DNA from: Devosia sp. 67-54
GTDB lineage: Bacteria; Pseudomonadota; Alphaproteobacteria; Rhizobiales; Devosiaceae
Direction of reading: 5' to 3'
Length of the DNA stretch: 64,000 bases
Assembly: GCF_001899075.1 (NCBI RefSeq)
Contig: NZ_MKVA01000003.1
Coordinates: 62,001-126,000, forward strand
The notes below the pieces were generated by a model, which had not been told where the DNA came from, did not search any database, and saw nothing but the letters and a program-made list of their open reading frames with translations. Every line of letters starts with the position of its first letter. Position 1 is the first letter of the stretch. This document shows positions 27,061-36,606 of the stretch, in pieces. The position numbers and the translations under genes are program-made.

Positions 27061-28404
27061 ATGAGATACCTCCCCCATTCCCCCGCCGAACGCGCCGACA
27101 TGCTGGCCGTCATCGGCGCCGCCTCGCCCGAGGCGCTGTTCGCCGCCGTGCCGGCGGCTGCGCGGCTCGCGAAACCGCTCGACTTGCCGGCGCACAGCCC
27201 CGAATTCCTCGTCGAGGCCCATATGAAGGCGCTCGCTGCCCGCAACCATGCGGCCGCCGATGGCCCGTTCTTCGTCGGCGCCGGCGCCTATCGCCACCAT
27301 GTGCCGGCCACCGTCGACCATCTGATCCAGCGCAGCGAATGGCTCACCGCCTACACGCCCTACCAGCCGGAAGTGTCGCAGGGCACGCTGCAGATGCTGT
27401 TCGAGTTCCAGACCCAGGTCGCGCACCTGACCGGCATGGAGGTCGCCAACGCCTCGATGTATGACGGCTCGACCGCCACCGCCGAGGCGGTGCTGATGGC
27501 GCGGCGCCTCACCCGCAAGGACAAGGTGATCCTCTCGGGCGGTCTGCATCCGCATTATCGCGACGTGGTCTCCACCTATCTCGACAATTCGGAAAGCCTC
27601 ATCCGCCTGCCGGCGTCGCCGGAAGGGCAGGGCGACATCCTCAACCAGATCGACGACGACACCGCCGCCATCGTCATCCAGACCCCGGATGTCTTCGGTC
27701 ATCTCCGCGACGTCGAGAAGGCCGCCGAGGCCATCCACGCCAAGGGCGGGCTGCTGGTCGTCGTCGTCACCGAAGTGGTGTCGCTCGGCCTGCTCGAGGC
27801 GCCCGGCGCGCTCGGCGCCGACATCGTCGTCTGCGAGGGCCAGTCGATCGGCAACGCCCTCAATTTCGGCGGCCCCTATGTCGGGCTGATGGCGACCAGG
27901 AAGGACTTCATCCGCCAGATGCCGGGGCGGCTGTGTGGCGAAACCGTCGATGCCGACGGCAAGCGCGGCTTCGTGCTCACTCTCTCCACCCGCGAGCAGC
28001 ACATCCGCCGGGAGAAGGCCACCTCCAACATCTGCACCAATTCCGGCCTGTGCGCGCTGGCCTTCTCGATCCACCTCGGCCTCCTCGGCGAAGCGGGGCT
28101 GACCCGGCTGGCGCGGCTCAACCACGCCCGCGCCGTGGCGCTGGCCAAAGCGCTGCGCGCCGTGCCGGGCGTCGAGCTGCTTAACAACAGCTTCTTCAAC
28201 GAGATGACCATCCGCCTGCCGGTGCCCGCCGCGCCGGTGGTCGAGCTGCTGGCCAAGGCCGGCATTCTCGCCGGCGTGCCGGTCAGCCGCCTCGTGCCCG
28301 ACGACCCTAAGGTCGAAAACCTCGTCGTCCTCGCTGCCACCGAGCTCACCACCGACGCCGACATCGAGATGCTGGCCGATTGCCTCAAGGAGGCGCTGCA
28401 ATGA
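27061..28404 (+). CDS. gcvPA: Glycine dehydrogenase (decarboxylating) subunit 1
   Basis: A 447-residue alpha-type subunit of the split P protein. Motifs: [30 protein letters not shown] and [14 protein letters not shown] are typical. It pairs with GcvPB to decarboxylate glycine and pass the aminomethyl group to GcvH. The stop overlaps gcvPB by 4 bp. Split P proteins are common in bacteria outside the enteric group. Confidence 0.97.
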   Translation: MRYLPHSPAERADMLAVIGAASPEALFAAVPAAARLAKPLDLPAHSPEFLVEAHMKALAARNHAAADGPFFVGAGAYRHHVPATVDHLIQRSEWLTAYTPYQPEVSQGTLQMLFEFQTQVAHLTGMEVANASMYDGSTATAEAVLMARRLTRKDKVILSGGLHPHYRDVVSTYLDNSESLIRLPASPEGQGDILNQIDDDTAAIVIQTPDVFGHLRDVEKAAEAIHAKGGLLVVVVTEVVSLGLLEAPGALGADIVVCEGQSIGNALNFGGPYVGLMATRKDFIRQMPGRLCGETVDADGKRGFVLTLSTREQHIRREKATSNICTNSGLCALAFSIHLGLLGEAGLTRLARLNHARAVALAKALRAVPGVELLNNSFFNEMTIRLPVPAAPVVELLAKAGILAGVPVSRLVPDDPKVENLVVLAATELTTDADIEMLADCLKEALQ

Positions 28405-29948
28405 GCATGAACACGCAAGGCCGGCCCACCGGCACTGGCAGTGCCGCGGCTGCCGCCACCGGCTCGTCGCTGCTCCCCGACGAGCCGCTGCTGTTCGAGA
28501 TCGGCGACACCGAGCACTCCGGCGTCGACCTGCCGGAGGTGACGGTCGGCGACGACTTTCTCGGCGGCTTCCGCCGCGAAACGCCGCTCGATCTGCCCGG
28601 CCTCACCGAACCCGAGGCGATGCGCCACTATGTGCGGCTGAGCCGCCTCAACTACTCGATCGACAGCGGCATGTATCCGCTCGGCTCGTGCACCATGAAG
28701 CACAATCCACGCCTCAACGAGAAGCTGGCGCGGCTGCCCGGCTTCGCCGACATCCACCCGCTGCAACCGGTCTCCACCGTGCAGGGCGCCCTCGCCATGA
28801 TGGACGAGCTCGCCCATTGGCTGATGACCCTCACCAACACCGCCGCCGTGGCGCTCACCCCCAAGGCCGGCGCCCATGGCGAGATGTGCGGCATGATGGC
28901 GATCCGCGCCGCGCATGCGGCCAGGGGGCAGGGCCACCGGAACGTCGTTCTCGTCCCCGAAAGCGCGCACGGCACCAATCCGGCGACGGCGGCCTTCCTC
29001 GGCTATGCCGTCCGGGCTATCCCGGCGCGCGCCGACGGCACCGTCGATGCCGAGGCCGTCAAGGCCGCGCTCGACCCGGACGTTGCGGCCATCATGCTGA
29101 CTAACCCCAACACCTGTGGCCTGTTCGAGCCGCAGATCATCGACATCGCCCGGGCGGTGCACGAGGCGGGGGCCTATTTCTACTGTGACGGGGCCAATTT
29201 CAACGCCATCATGGGCGTGGTGCGGCCGGGCGATCTCGGCATCGACGCCATGCACATCAACCTGCACAAGACCTTCTCCACCCCGCATGGCGGTGGCGGT
29301 CCCGGCGCCGGTCCGGTGGTGCTGAGCGCGGCGCTGGCGCCGTTCGCGCCGGTGCCCTTCGTGCGCAAGGGCGAGGGCCCGCTGGCCCTCGTGGAGCACG
29401 CCGAGGGCCACCACCTCGGCCGCATCACCGCCTTCAACGGCCAGATGGGCATGTATGTCCGCGCCCTCACTTACATGCTGAGCCATGGCGGCGACGGCCT
29501 CGCCCAGGCGGCCAGGGACGCCGTGCTCAATGCCAATTACGTCAAGGCGCGGCTGGGCCAGGTGTTCTCGGTGCCATTCGCCGCAGCCGGTCCTTGCATG
29601 CACGAGGCGCTGTTCGACGACAGCTTCCTCGAGGGCACTGGCGTCACCACGCTCGATTTCGCCAAGGCGCTGATCGACGAGGGCTTCCACCCCATGACCA
29701 TGTACTTCCCGCTGGTCGTGCACGGCGCCATGCTGGTCGAGCCCACCGAGAGCGAGAGCCGGCAGACGCTCGACCAGTTCTGCGACGTGATGCTCGATCT
29801 GGCGAAGGACGCCAGGGCCGGCAACGCCCCGCGCTTCACCTCGGCGCCCACCCGCGCCCCGCGCCGCCGCCTCGACGAAACCCGCGCCGCCCGCCAGCCC
29901 CGCCTCAAATGGGAGCGTCCCGACCCGCTGCCGCAGGCCGCGGAGTAG
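28401..29948 (+). CDS. gcvPB: Glycine dehydrogenase (decarboxylating) subunit 2
   Basis: A 515-residue PLP-bearing subunit. The PLP lysine is in [34 protein letters not shown] and [14 protein letters not shown] are also diagnostic. ATG 28401 overlaps the gcvPA stop (ATGA) and has AAGGAGG 9 bp upstream. An N-terminal Ala/Ser/Gly-rich segment of about 25 residues precedes the conserved part. It is last in the operon and converges with the atp operon. Confidence 0.96.
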   Translation: MSMNTQGRPTGTGSAAAAATGSSLLPDEPLLFEIGDTEHSGVDLPEVTVGDDFLGGFRRETPLDLPGLTEPEAMRHYVRLSRLNYSIDSGMYPLGSCTMKHNPRLNEKLARLPGFADIHPLQPVSTVQGALAMMDELAHWLMTLTNTAAVALTPKAGAHGEMCGMMAIRAAHAARGQGHRNVVLVPESAHGTNPATAAFLGYAVRAIPARADGTVDAEAVKAALDPDVAAIMLTNPNTCGLFEPQIIDIARAVHEAGAYFYCDGANFNAIMGVVRPGDLGIDAMHINLHKTFSTPHGGGGPGAGPVVLSAALAPFAPVPFVRKGEGPLALVEHAEGHHLGRITAFNGQMGMYVRALTYMLSHGGDGLAQAARDAVLNANYVKARLGQVFSVPFAAAGPCMHEALFDDSFLEGTGVTTLDFAKALIDEGFHPMTMYFPLVVHGAMLVEPTESESRQTLDQFCDVMLDLAKDARAGNAPRFTSAPTRAPRRRLDETRAARQPRLKWERPDPLPQAAE

Positions 29949-29973
29949 CATTCCAGGATCCCACCATCGGCGG

Positions 29974-30004
29974 GCAAAACAAAAGGCGGGCCCCAGGCCC
30001 GCCT
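29974..30004 (-). terminator. Intrinsic terminator of the F0 operon (possibly bidirectional)
   Basis: AGGCGGGCC (29984-29992), loop CCA, GGCCCGCCT (29996-30004). Read on the minus strand the stem is followed by TTTTGTTTT, so it ends the atp transcript 26 bp after atpF. In the plus direction it is followed by CAAAA, so activity for gcv is less likely. Confidence 0.88.
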
Positions 30005-30029
30005 CAAAACATCATCGCTCCAGTGAACC

Positions 30030-30518
30030 TCAGTTCAGCTTCGCCCCGACATCCTTGATCGCGGCGTCGATCAGCGCGTCGCCCTTGTGGCTCATCTGCT
30101 TGGCCAGCACCACGCGGGCGGCTTCCACCGCCACGTCGGCGGAACGGGCGCGCACTTCGGCGACCGCCTGCGATTCCGCCTGCGCGATCTTGTCTTCCAC
30201 CGTCTTGGCGCGGCGGGCGATCAGCGTCTCCAGCGACGCCTTGGCCTCCGCCGTCAGCCGGAAGGCTTCCTCGCGCGCGGCGGCCACGATGCTCTCGGCC
30301 TCGCTGGTCGCCGCCTGGCGCTTGCTCTCATATTCCTCGAGCAGGAACTTGGCCTCGAGCCGCAGCCGTTCGGCCTCGGCCAGCTCGCCCTCGATCGCCT
30401 TGATGCGGCCGTCGAGCGCCTTGCCGATCATGCCCGGCACTTTGAGGTACAGGATCACGCCGATGAAGACGATGAGCGCGACGGTCGCCCAGAATGCTGC
30501 GTCGAATTCGAACGCCAT
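30030..30518 (-). CDS. atpF: F0F1 ATP synthase subunit B
   Basis: A 162-residue peripheral-stalk subunit with one N-terminal helix in the membrane (about 8-26) and a long charged coiled coil (about 35-130), rich in Ala, Glu and Arg. It forms a heterodimeric stalk with the b' subunit encoded 3 bp upstream. It is last in atpI-B-E-F'-F. Confidence 0.95.
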   Translation of the reverse strand: MAFEFDAAFWATVALIVFIGVILYLKVPGMIGKALDGRIKAIEGELAEAERLRLEAKFLLEEYESKRQAATSEAESIVAAAREEAFRLTAEAKASLETLIARRAKTVEDKIAQAESQAVAEVRARSADVAVEAARVVLAKQMSHKGDALIDAAIKDVGAKLN

Positions 30519-30521
30519 CGC

Positions 30522-31163
30522 TTACTCCTTCACCGCCTGCGCCACGGCCGCCTGCACGTCCGCGGGGTTGGCCTCGCCGGTGAGCCGATGCACGAGCGCC
30601 GCGGTGGTGTCCGCCGCGATCTCGTTCACCCGGCTCAGGGCGTCCTGCTTGGTCTTGCCGATACGCGCCTCGGCCTCGGCAACCTTCTTGCTCAGGTCGT
30701 CCTCCACCGCCTTGCGCTTGGCGTCGATGTCGGCCCGGATCGAGTTCCGGGTCTCTTCGGCGATCGCATGGGCGTTTTTGCGCGCCTCGCTGAGCGCCGC
30801 CTCATAGGCCGAAATGGCCTTGTCGGTTTCGCCCTTCAGCCGCTCGGCTTCCTTGAGGTCGCCGTCGATGCGCGCCTTGCGCTTGTCGATGATCGAGCCG
30901 ATCTGCGGCAGCGCCACGCGGCTCATCACCACATAGAGCACCGCAAAGGTGATCGCGAACCACAGGAACTGGCTCGCGAAGGTCGACGCGTCGAACGGCG
31001 GAAACCCCACCGGGGCCTCCGAATGTTCGGTGGTCGCGTGCACCTCGCCGGTCGCGGCCGGCGCTGCGCCCTGCTCCTGCACCACGGTGCCGTTCTGCAC
31101 GGCATCGGCTGGGGCAGGGGAGGTCGTGGACGCCTGCGCCACGAGAATTACGGATTGAGCCAT
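30522..31163 (-). CDS. atpF': F0F1 ATP synthase subunit B'
   Basis: A 213-residue second stalk subunit. A Pro/Ala/Thr-rich N-terminal segment (about 1-52) precedes the membrane helix (FASQFLWFAITFAVLYVVMSRVALP) and a coiled coil. The N-terminal extension makes it longer than b. The paired b/b' arrangement is usual for alphaproteobacteria and photosynthetic bacteria. Confidence 0.94.
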   Translation of the reverse strand: MAQSVILVAQASTTSPAPADAVQNGTVVQEQGAAPAATGEVHATTEHSEAPVGFPPFDASTFASQFLWFAITFAVLYVVMSRVALPQIGSIIDKRKARIDGDLKEAERLKGETDKAISAYEAALSEARKNAHAIAEETRNSIRADIDAKRKAVEDDLSKKVAEAEARIGKTKQDALSRVNEIAADTTAALVHRLTGEANPADVQAAVAQAVKE

Positions 31164-31228
31164 CGGGTCACCTTGCTAGCCGCTCCGCCCCGGAGAAGCC
31201 CCGGAGCAGCAATTCGTCGCGTTCGGTC

Positions 31229-31468
31229 TCAGACCGCGTACAGCAGCAGGAACGCGATAACGAGCGAGAAAATGCCCATGGCTTCGGTCACGGCGAAGCC
31301 GAAGATCAGGTTCGAGAACTGGCTCGCGGCCGCCGCCGGATTGCGCAGCGCGCCCGACAGGTAGTTGCCGAAAATGACGCCCACGCCGACGCCGGCGCCG
31401 CCCATGCCGATACAGGCAATGCCCGCACCGATCAGTTTGCCCATCAACTTGGCTGCTTCGGGATCCAT
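31229..31468 (-). CDS. atpE: F0F1 ATP synthase subunit C
   Basis: A 79-residue hairpin of two helices forming the rotor ring. The helix 1 glycine repeat is [16 protein letters not shown]; the proton-binding carboxylate is E62 in [13 protein letters not shown]. The polar loop is ALRNPAA. A strong AAGGAG ribosome binding site precedes the ATG, which suits the high ring stoichiometry. Confidence 0.98.
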   Translation of the reverse strand: MDPEAAKLMGKLIGAGIACIGMGGAGVGVGVIFGNYLSGALRNPAAAASQFSNLIFGFAVTEAMGIFSLVIAFLLLYAV

Positions 31469-31517
31469 ACTTAGTCTCCTTGGGATCTGGAATGTGTTGG
31501 TGTGAAAGGAACGGCCG

Positions 31518-32297
31518 TCAGTGGCCGGGATGCATCGCGTCGTGGAGGTACACGCAGGTGAGCACGGCGAACACGAACGCCTGCAGCGCCGCCACCAGGA
31601 CTTCGAGGCCGGTCATGGCGACAGCCATGCCGAACGGCAGGATCGAGACCACGCCCCAGGCGCCGGCGGCGAGCAGCGCCACCACCATGCCCCCGAACAC
31701 CTTCAGCACGATGTGGCCGGCAAGCACGTTGCCCCACAGTCGCAGCGAATGGCTGACGGGACGGCTGAGGAACGACAGCACCTCGATCGGCACCACGATC
31801 CAGATGATGTACCAGGGGATCCCCGAGGGCACAAACACCTTCAAAAAGCGCGGCCCGTTCTTGTAGAAGCCGTAGATCACCACCGTCAGGAACACGATCA
31901 GCGCCAGCATCACGGTGACGATCAGGTGGCTGGTGACGGTGAAGAAATACGGGAACATGCCGAACAGGTTGGCCACCAGCACGAACAGGAACAGCGAGGC
32001 CACCAGCGGGAAGAACTTCATGCCTTCCGTGCCGGTCGTGTCGCGCACCATGTTGGCCACGAACTCGTAGGTCATCTCGGCCATCAGCTGCATGCGGCCG
32101 GGGATGATCGCCCGCCGGTTGCTGCCCAGGATCAGGAAGGCCAGGATCAGCCCGACCGTCAGCACCATGAACAGGGCGGAATTGGTGAAGGCGAGGTGGG
32201 TGCCCGATCCCTCGGTCCCGTTCCCGCCGAACGTGCCGATGTCGAAAAGATTGGTGATCCGGAACTGGTGGATCGGTTCAATCGGTTGTTCAGCCAC
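31518..32297 (-). CDS. atpB: F0F1 ATP synthase subunit A
   Basis: A 259-residue stator subunit with about five to six helices forming the proton half-channels. The essential arginine lies in [19 protein letters not shown], and the C-terminal helix has [18 protein letters not shown]. It lies 19 bp after atpI. Confidence 0.97.
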   Translation of the reverse strand: MAEQPIEPIHQFRITNLFDIGTFGGNGTEGSGTHLAFTNSALFMVLTVGLILAFLILGSNRRAIIPGRMQLMAEMTYEFVANMVRDTTGTEGMKFFPLVASLFLFVLVANLFGMFPYFFTVTSHLIVTVMLALIVFLTVVIYGFYKNGPRFLKVFVPSGIPWYIIWIVVPIEVLSFLSRPVSHSLRLWGNVLAGHIVLKVFGGMVVALLAAGAWGVVSILPFGMAVAMTGLEVLVAALQAFVFAVLTCVYLHDAMHPGH

Positions 32298-32316
32298 GTC
32301 GAGCCTTTCGGTCCAG

Positions 32317-32700
32317 TCAGTCGTCTTCGTCGTCGGGCAGCGCCGGGGTGGTCTTCGGCACCGCCGTTGCGGCGTTCATCTGTGCGGTCGCCCTGACCAC
32401 GTTGACCACGCCGGCGGCAAAGCCCAGCAGCAGCAACACGACCAGGCCCCAGGGCCGCGTCGGCAGGAACATGTCGACGAGGTATCCGAGACCCGCGCCG
32501 ACGATGATCGCCGCCACGAACTCGGACCCGAGCCGGAACCCCCGGCTCAACCCCGACAGATCCCCTGTTCGCGTCTGCTCCGGAACGGCTTCCGCCGCTC
32601 GTTGCCCCCGCGCTCGGGCAATGCGCGCCTCCAGATCGGCTGTCGCACGATGTGCGTCCGATCCGGGTTCAGGGCGTTTGTCGTCACGCGGTTCGCTCAT
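32317..32700 (-). CDS. atpI: F0F1 ATP synthase protein I
   Basis: A 127-residue protein with a charged N-terminal half and two helices (about 60-80 and 84-106) including FVAAIIVGAGLGYLVDMFLPTRPWG, typical of AtpI. It assists c-ring assembly and possibly magnesium transport. It is the first gene of the F0 operon, about 50 bp behind the predicted promoter. Confidence 0.93.
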   Translation of the reverse strand: MSEPRDDKRPEPGSDAHRATADLEARIARARGQRAAEAVPEQTRTGDLSGLSRGFRLGSEFVAAIIVGAGLGYLVDMFLPTRPWGLVVLLLLGFAAGVVNVVRATAQMNAATAVPKTTPALPDDEDD

Positions 32701-32758
32701 CGCGTCCCCTCGTATCGCCCCGGCACAAAAGGAAATTTATGCCCTCAAAGTCGCGCGC

Positions 32759-32787
32759 AACATAGTGTTGACTCATTTGGGTGTCAA
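32759..32787 (-). promoter_or_regulatory. Sigma-70-like promoter of the F0 ATP synthase operon
   Basis: Minus strand: a perfect TTGACA (32787-32782), 17 bp, TATGTT (32764-32759). A start near 32752 would give a leader of about 50 bases to atpI. Confidence 0.8.
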
Positions 32788-32874
32788 GCGCCCAAAATCG
32801 GCCGTAAGTCGTTGAAACAACAGATATTTCTGCGCCGACGCAGACCCGCGACAACGAGTCATGCGGTCGGGAGT

Positions 32875-35800
32875 CTAGACGGCGACCTTGGCCTCGCGCA
32901 CCTGCATGGCGCCCGTCAGGTCCACCGAGACGAGCTGGCTGACGCCGCGCTCGTACATGGTGACGCCGAACAGCCGGTTCATCCGCGCCATGGTGATCGG
33001 GTTGTGGGTGATCACCACGAAGCGCGTCTCGGTCCGCCCGGTCATCGATTCGAGCAGGGTGCAGAAGCGCTCCACATTGGCGTCGTCGAGCGGCGCGTCG
33101 ATTTCGTCGAGCACGCAGATCGGCGCCGGATTGGTGAGGAACACCGCAAAGATCAGGCTCATCGCCGTCAGCGCCTGCTCGCCGCCCGACAGCAGCGAGA
33201 TCGACGACGGCTTCTTGCCCGGCGGCCGGGCGATGATCTCGAGCCCGGCATCGAGCGGATCGTCGCTCTCGATGAACTGCAGTTCCGCCGTGCCGCCACC
33301 GAACAGCGTCGTGAACAGCTCCTTGAAATGTCCGTTGACCTTCTCGAACGCCTCGGCCAGCCGCACCCGGCCCTCGCGGTTGAGGCTCTGGATGCCCGAG
33401 CGCAACTTGGCGATGGCGGCGACCAGGTCGTCGCGGTCCTTCACCATCACGTCGAGCTTTTCCTGCACCTCTACGCTTTCCTGCTCGGCCGCGAGGTTGA
33501 CCCCGCCCAGCCGCTCGCGCTCGGCCTTCAGCCGCTCGACCTTGCGCTCGACATTCTCTTCCTCGGGCAGGGCGTCCTGCGGCTTGATGCCGGCGGCCAT
33601 CGCCGTTTCGGCCGCCTGGATGTCCAGCGTCTCCTGCACCTGCCGCTCGATCTGGTGGCGCTGTGCGATCAGCCCCTTGAGCCGCTCCTCGACCCGCGCC
33701 AAATGCTCGCGGAAGCCGCTCAGCGCCTCGGCGGCGAGTCGCTGCGCCTTGTCCGCCTCGCGATGCCGCGCCTGCGCCTCGGCCAGTGCGTCCGAGGCCG
33801 CGCCATGCGCGCTGCGCGCCGCCGCGATTTCGGTGTCGAGCGCGGCGCTGCGCTCCTCGAAGCCGCTCGGCGCGTTGTCGAGCGCCGCGAGCTGGGCGCT
33901 GAGATCGTTGAGACGGCTGTCGAGCGTCGTCACCTGCGCCTCGGCGCCCTGCCGGCGCCGCGTCCAGTTGCCCACTTCCGTGCCGATCTGCGCCAGCCGG
34001 CCGCTGCGCAGCTGCGCCGCCGTCTCGAACTGCCCGAGCTTCAGCCGCGCCTGGTCGGCGGCGCCGCGCGTCTCGTCGAGATGCGTGCGCTTGGCCTGCA
34101 GCAGCGCTGCTGCCTCGGCCTCGTCGCCGGCTTCCTCCAGCGCCTTCCTCGCGTCCGCCTCGATGCCCTCGGCCTCGGCCAGCGACGAGCTCAGCCGCAC
34201 CCGCGCTTCCTCCAGCGCCGATTGCCGCGAGGCGAGCTCGGTGATCGCCCGCGTCGCCTTGTCGAGCTCCTGCTGCGCCGCGCCGATGTCGCGCTGCGCG
34301 TTGCGCCAGGCGTCGCGTTTCTCGCGCTCGCTGCGCCGGTGCTGCTCCAGCGCCTCGGCCAGCGCCGCTGCGTCGGCCTTGAGCGAATTGCGGTTGGCCC
34401 GGAGCTCGGTGAGCTCGGCGTCGAGCTCGGCCAGCCGGTTGCGCTGCGCCAGCCGCTGCGCCGCCGCGGTCGGCGCTTCCGCCGCCGCCACGAACCCGTC
34501 CCAGCGCCACAGATCGCCGCCCTTGCTGACCAGCCGCTGCCCCGGCTTCAGCTCGGGCTGCAGCCGCGCCCCGTCGGCCTTGTCGACCAGCCCGATCTGG
34601 TCGAGCCGGCGCTTCAGCAGCGCGCTGCCCGCCACATGCGCCGACAGCGGCGTGACAGAACCTGGCAGAATCGCATCGCTGCTGCCGTCGATCGGCCCGG
34701 CCCAGTGGAGCGGCGCTCCAGCGTCCGACGAGGCTTCGAGGTCGTCGCCCAGCGCGGCGCCCAGCGCCGTCTCGAACCCGGCATCCACCTTGAGCTCGTC
34801 GGCGATCGCCGCCCACAGCCCCTTGGCGCCGCCATTGAGGATCCGGTTGAGCGTCTGCGCTTCGGAATCGAGCCGGTTGAGCTGGGTCTCGACCTCCTGC
34901 AGCTTCGGCCGCGCCGCATCCAGCGCTGCCTGCGCCTGGCGCGTCGCCTCTTCGGCGGCCACCGCCGCCGCTTCGGCCTCGGCCGACAGCGCCTGCGCCG
35001 CCTCCAGCGCCGCGCGCCGCGCGATTACCCCATCATCGGCCTCGAGCTGCTGCGCCACGCCCTCGGCGTCGCGCATCACGTCGTCGATCTGCTGCTTCAG
35101 CCGGGCGATGCGGGTCGCCGCATCCTCTGCGCCGCGCCTGGCCTGCGCCCGCCGCGCCCGCACCTGCGCCTCGAGGTCGGCGGCGATGCGCGCCTCCGCT
35201 TCCGCCGCGCGCACCGCGTTCAGCGCCTCGTCGGCGGCCGCCTTGGCCGCCGCGAAGGCGTCGGCCTCGCCGGCCGCCTCGGCTTCGAGCCGCGCCCGCT
35301 CCTCGGCGGCGGTCTTCAGCGCCTCGTCGCTTTCGCCCAGCAGCGCCCGCTCGCGCGCGGCGTCGGCCTGCGTCTGCTCGATGCGCTGCGTCAGTTCCTG
35401 TCGCCGCGTCTCGGCCCGCCGCGCTTCCTCGGCCAATTGCTCGGCGAGGATGGTGAGCCGCTGCAGCGCCGCGCCCGCCGCCGCTTCCTTGTCGCGCAGC
35501 GGCTGCACGGCCTGGTCGGCCATGAACACCACCTTCTGCGCTTCGAGCTCGACATGCTGCGCGCTGGCCAGCTCGTTGATCAGCTTGCCCTGCTCGGCCT
35601 CGGTCTCGGCTTCCGCCGCCCGCGCCGCGATCCAGCGGATGTGGAACAGCGTCGCCTCGGCCTTGCGGATTTCGCCGCTGAGCCCACGATAGCGCGTCGC
35701 GAGCCGCGCCTGCCGCTTGAGCTGTTCGAGCTGCTGCGTCACCTGCGTGATCACGTCCTCGACGCGCTCGAGGTTCTGCTCGGCGCCCTTGAGCCTGAGT

Positions 35801-36342
35801 TCCGCCTCGTGCCGGCGCGAATGCAGCCCGGAAATGCCCGCCGCCTCTTCCAGCAGCGCCCGGCGCTGCTGCGGCTTGGCGGCGATCAACTCGCCGATCT
35901 GGCCCTGCCGCACCAGGGCAGGCGAGTGCGCGCCGGTCGAGGCGTCGGCGAACAGCAACTGCACGTCGCGCGCCCGCACTTCCTTGCCGTTGACGCGGTA
36001 CACCGAGCCTTCCTCGCGCTCGATGCGGCGGGTGACTTCCAGCACGTCGGCAGTATTGAGCGCCGCCGGCGCCGTGCGGTCGGTGTTGTCGAGGACCAGC
36101 GTGACTTCCGCCGAATTGCGCTGCGGCCGGTTGCCCGAGCCGTTGAAGATCACGTCGTCCATGCCGGTGGCGCGCATCGCCTTGTACGAGCTTTCGCCCA
36201 TCACCCAGCGCAGCGCCTCGACCAGATTGGACTTGCCGCAGCCGTTCGGCCCGACGACGCCCGTCAGGCCCGGTTCCAGATGGAGTTCGGTCAAATCCGA
36301 AAACGACTTGAACCCGTGCAGCTTCAAACGCGTGAACTTCAT
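32875..36342 (-). CDS. smc: Chromosome segregation protein SMC
   Basis: A 1155-residue SMC ATPase. Walker A GPNGCGKSN is at residues 31-39. Two long Ala/Glu/Arg coiled coils flank a hinge around residues 510-640 (GGAKGLWAAIADEL). The C-terminal head has signature LLSGGEQALTAMSL and Walker B PICVLDEIDAPLDD. It compacts and segregates the chromosome as a homodimer. ATG 36340-36342 gives the canonical MKFTRLKLHGFKSF start. It lies downstream of dsbA on the minus strand, separated by 264 bp of hairpin repeats. Confidence 0.97.
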   Translation of the reverse strand: MKFTRLKLHGFKSFSDLTELHLEPGLTGVVGPNGCGKSNLVEALRWVMGESSYKAMRATGMDDVIFNGSGNRPQRNSAEVTLVLDNTDRTAPAALNTADVLEVTRRIEREEGSVYRVNGKEVRARDVQLLFADASTGAHSPALVRQGQIGELIAAKPQQRRALLEEAAGISGLHSRRHEAELRLKGAEQNLERVEDVITQVTQQLEQLKRQARLATRYRGLSGEIRKAEATLFHIRWIAARAAEAETEAEQGKLINELASAQHVELEAQKVVFMADQAVQPLRDKEAAAGAALQRLTILAEQLAEEARRAETRRQELTQRIEQTQADAARERALLGESDEALKTAAEERARLEAEAAGEADAFAAAKAAADEALNAVRAAEAEARIAADLEAQVRARRAQARRGAEDAATRIARLKQQIDDVMRDAEGVAQQLEADDGVIARRAALEAAQALSAEAEAAAVAAEEATRQAQAALDAARPKLQEVETQLNRLDSEAQTLNRILNGGAKGLWAAIADELKVDAGFETALGAALGDDLEASSDAGAPLHWAGPIDGSSDAILPGSVTPLSAHVAGSALLKRRLDQIGLVDKADGARLQPELKPGQRLVSKGGDLWRWDGFVAAAEAPTAAAQRLAQRNRLAELDAELTELRANRNSLKADAAALAEALEQHRRSEREKRDAWRNAQRDIGAAQQELDKATRAITELASRQSALEEARVRLSSSLAEAEGIEADARKALEEAGDEAEAAALLQAKRTHLDETRGAADQARLKLGQFETAAQLRSGRLAQIGTEVGNWTRRRQGAEAQVTTLDSRLNDLSAQLAALDNAPSGFEERSAALDTEIAAARSAHGAASDALAEAQARHREADKAQRLAAEALSGFREHLARVEERLKGLIAQRHQIERQVQETLDIQAAETAMAAGIKPQDALPEEENVERKVERLKAERERLGGVNLAAEQESVEVQEKLDVMVKDRDDLVAAIAKLRSGIQSLNREGRVRLAEAFEKVNGHFKELFTTLFGGGTAELQFIESDDPLDAGLEIIARPPGKKPSSISLLSGGEQALTAMSLIFAVFLTNPAPICVLDEIDAPLDDANVERFCTLLESMTGRTETRFVVITHNPITMARMNRLFGVTMYERGVSQLVSVDLTGAMQVREAKVAV

Positions 36343-36428
36343 GCCAATCCAATTAGCGAAGCGGCCCGCCGCACGGAAGCGACGGGCCGGAATCTGAGCA
36401 TGAAGTTTGTGGAGAAACTGAGTCGCAC

Positions 36429-36602
36429 CAGCGGTTGGCCGAACGAGGCCTCTCGGTCTCGTTCGGCCAGAGCGCAAAAAGGACTGCTACACCAGCGGTT
36501 GACCGAGCGATACTTCTTGGGATCGTTCGGCCGGAGCCCAAAAGGACTCCTACACCAGCGGTTGGCCGAGCGATCCTTCCTGGGATCGATCGGCCGGAGC
36601 AC
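36429..36602. repeat. Tandem triplet of stem-loop repeats (array 1)
   Basis: Three units starting at 36429, 36493 and 36556 (period 63-64 bp). Each begins CAGCGGTTG and contains an imperfect or perfect inverted repeat such as GGCCGAACGAG/CTCGTTCGGCC, then a tail AGAGCGCAAAAAGGACT or close variant. It fills the gap between the dsbA-like stop and smc start. Relatives lie at 46263-46425, 47539-47594 and 56601-56660. Confidence 0.85.
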
Positions 36603-36606
36603 GAAA

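Noticed and set aside
36429-36602. Array of three similar units suggested a small CRISPR
   Set aside because: Each unit is itself an inverted repeat, there are no unique spacers between identical repeats, the units diverge from one another, and no cas genes are present.
36339-36602. Open frame of 87 codons on the minus strand through the repeat array
   Set aside because: Its sequence is just the translated repeat units (recurring NRWC-SPF pieces). No ribosome binding site; it depends on repeat length being a multiple of three only by chance.
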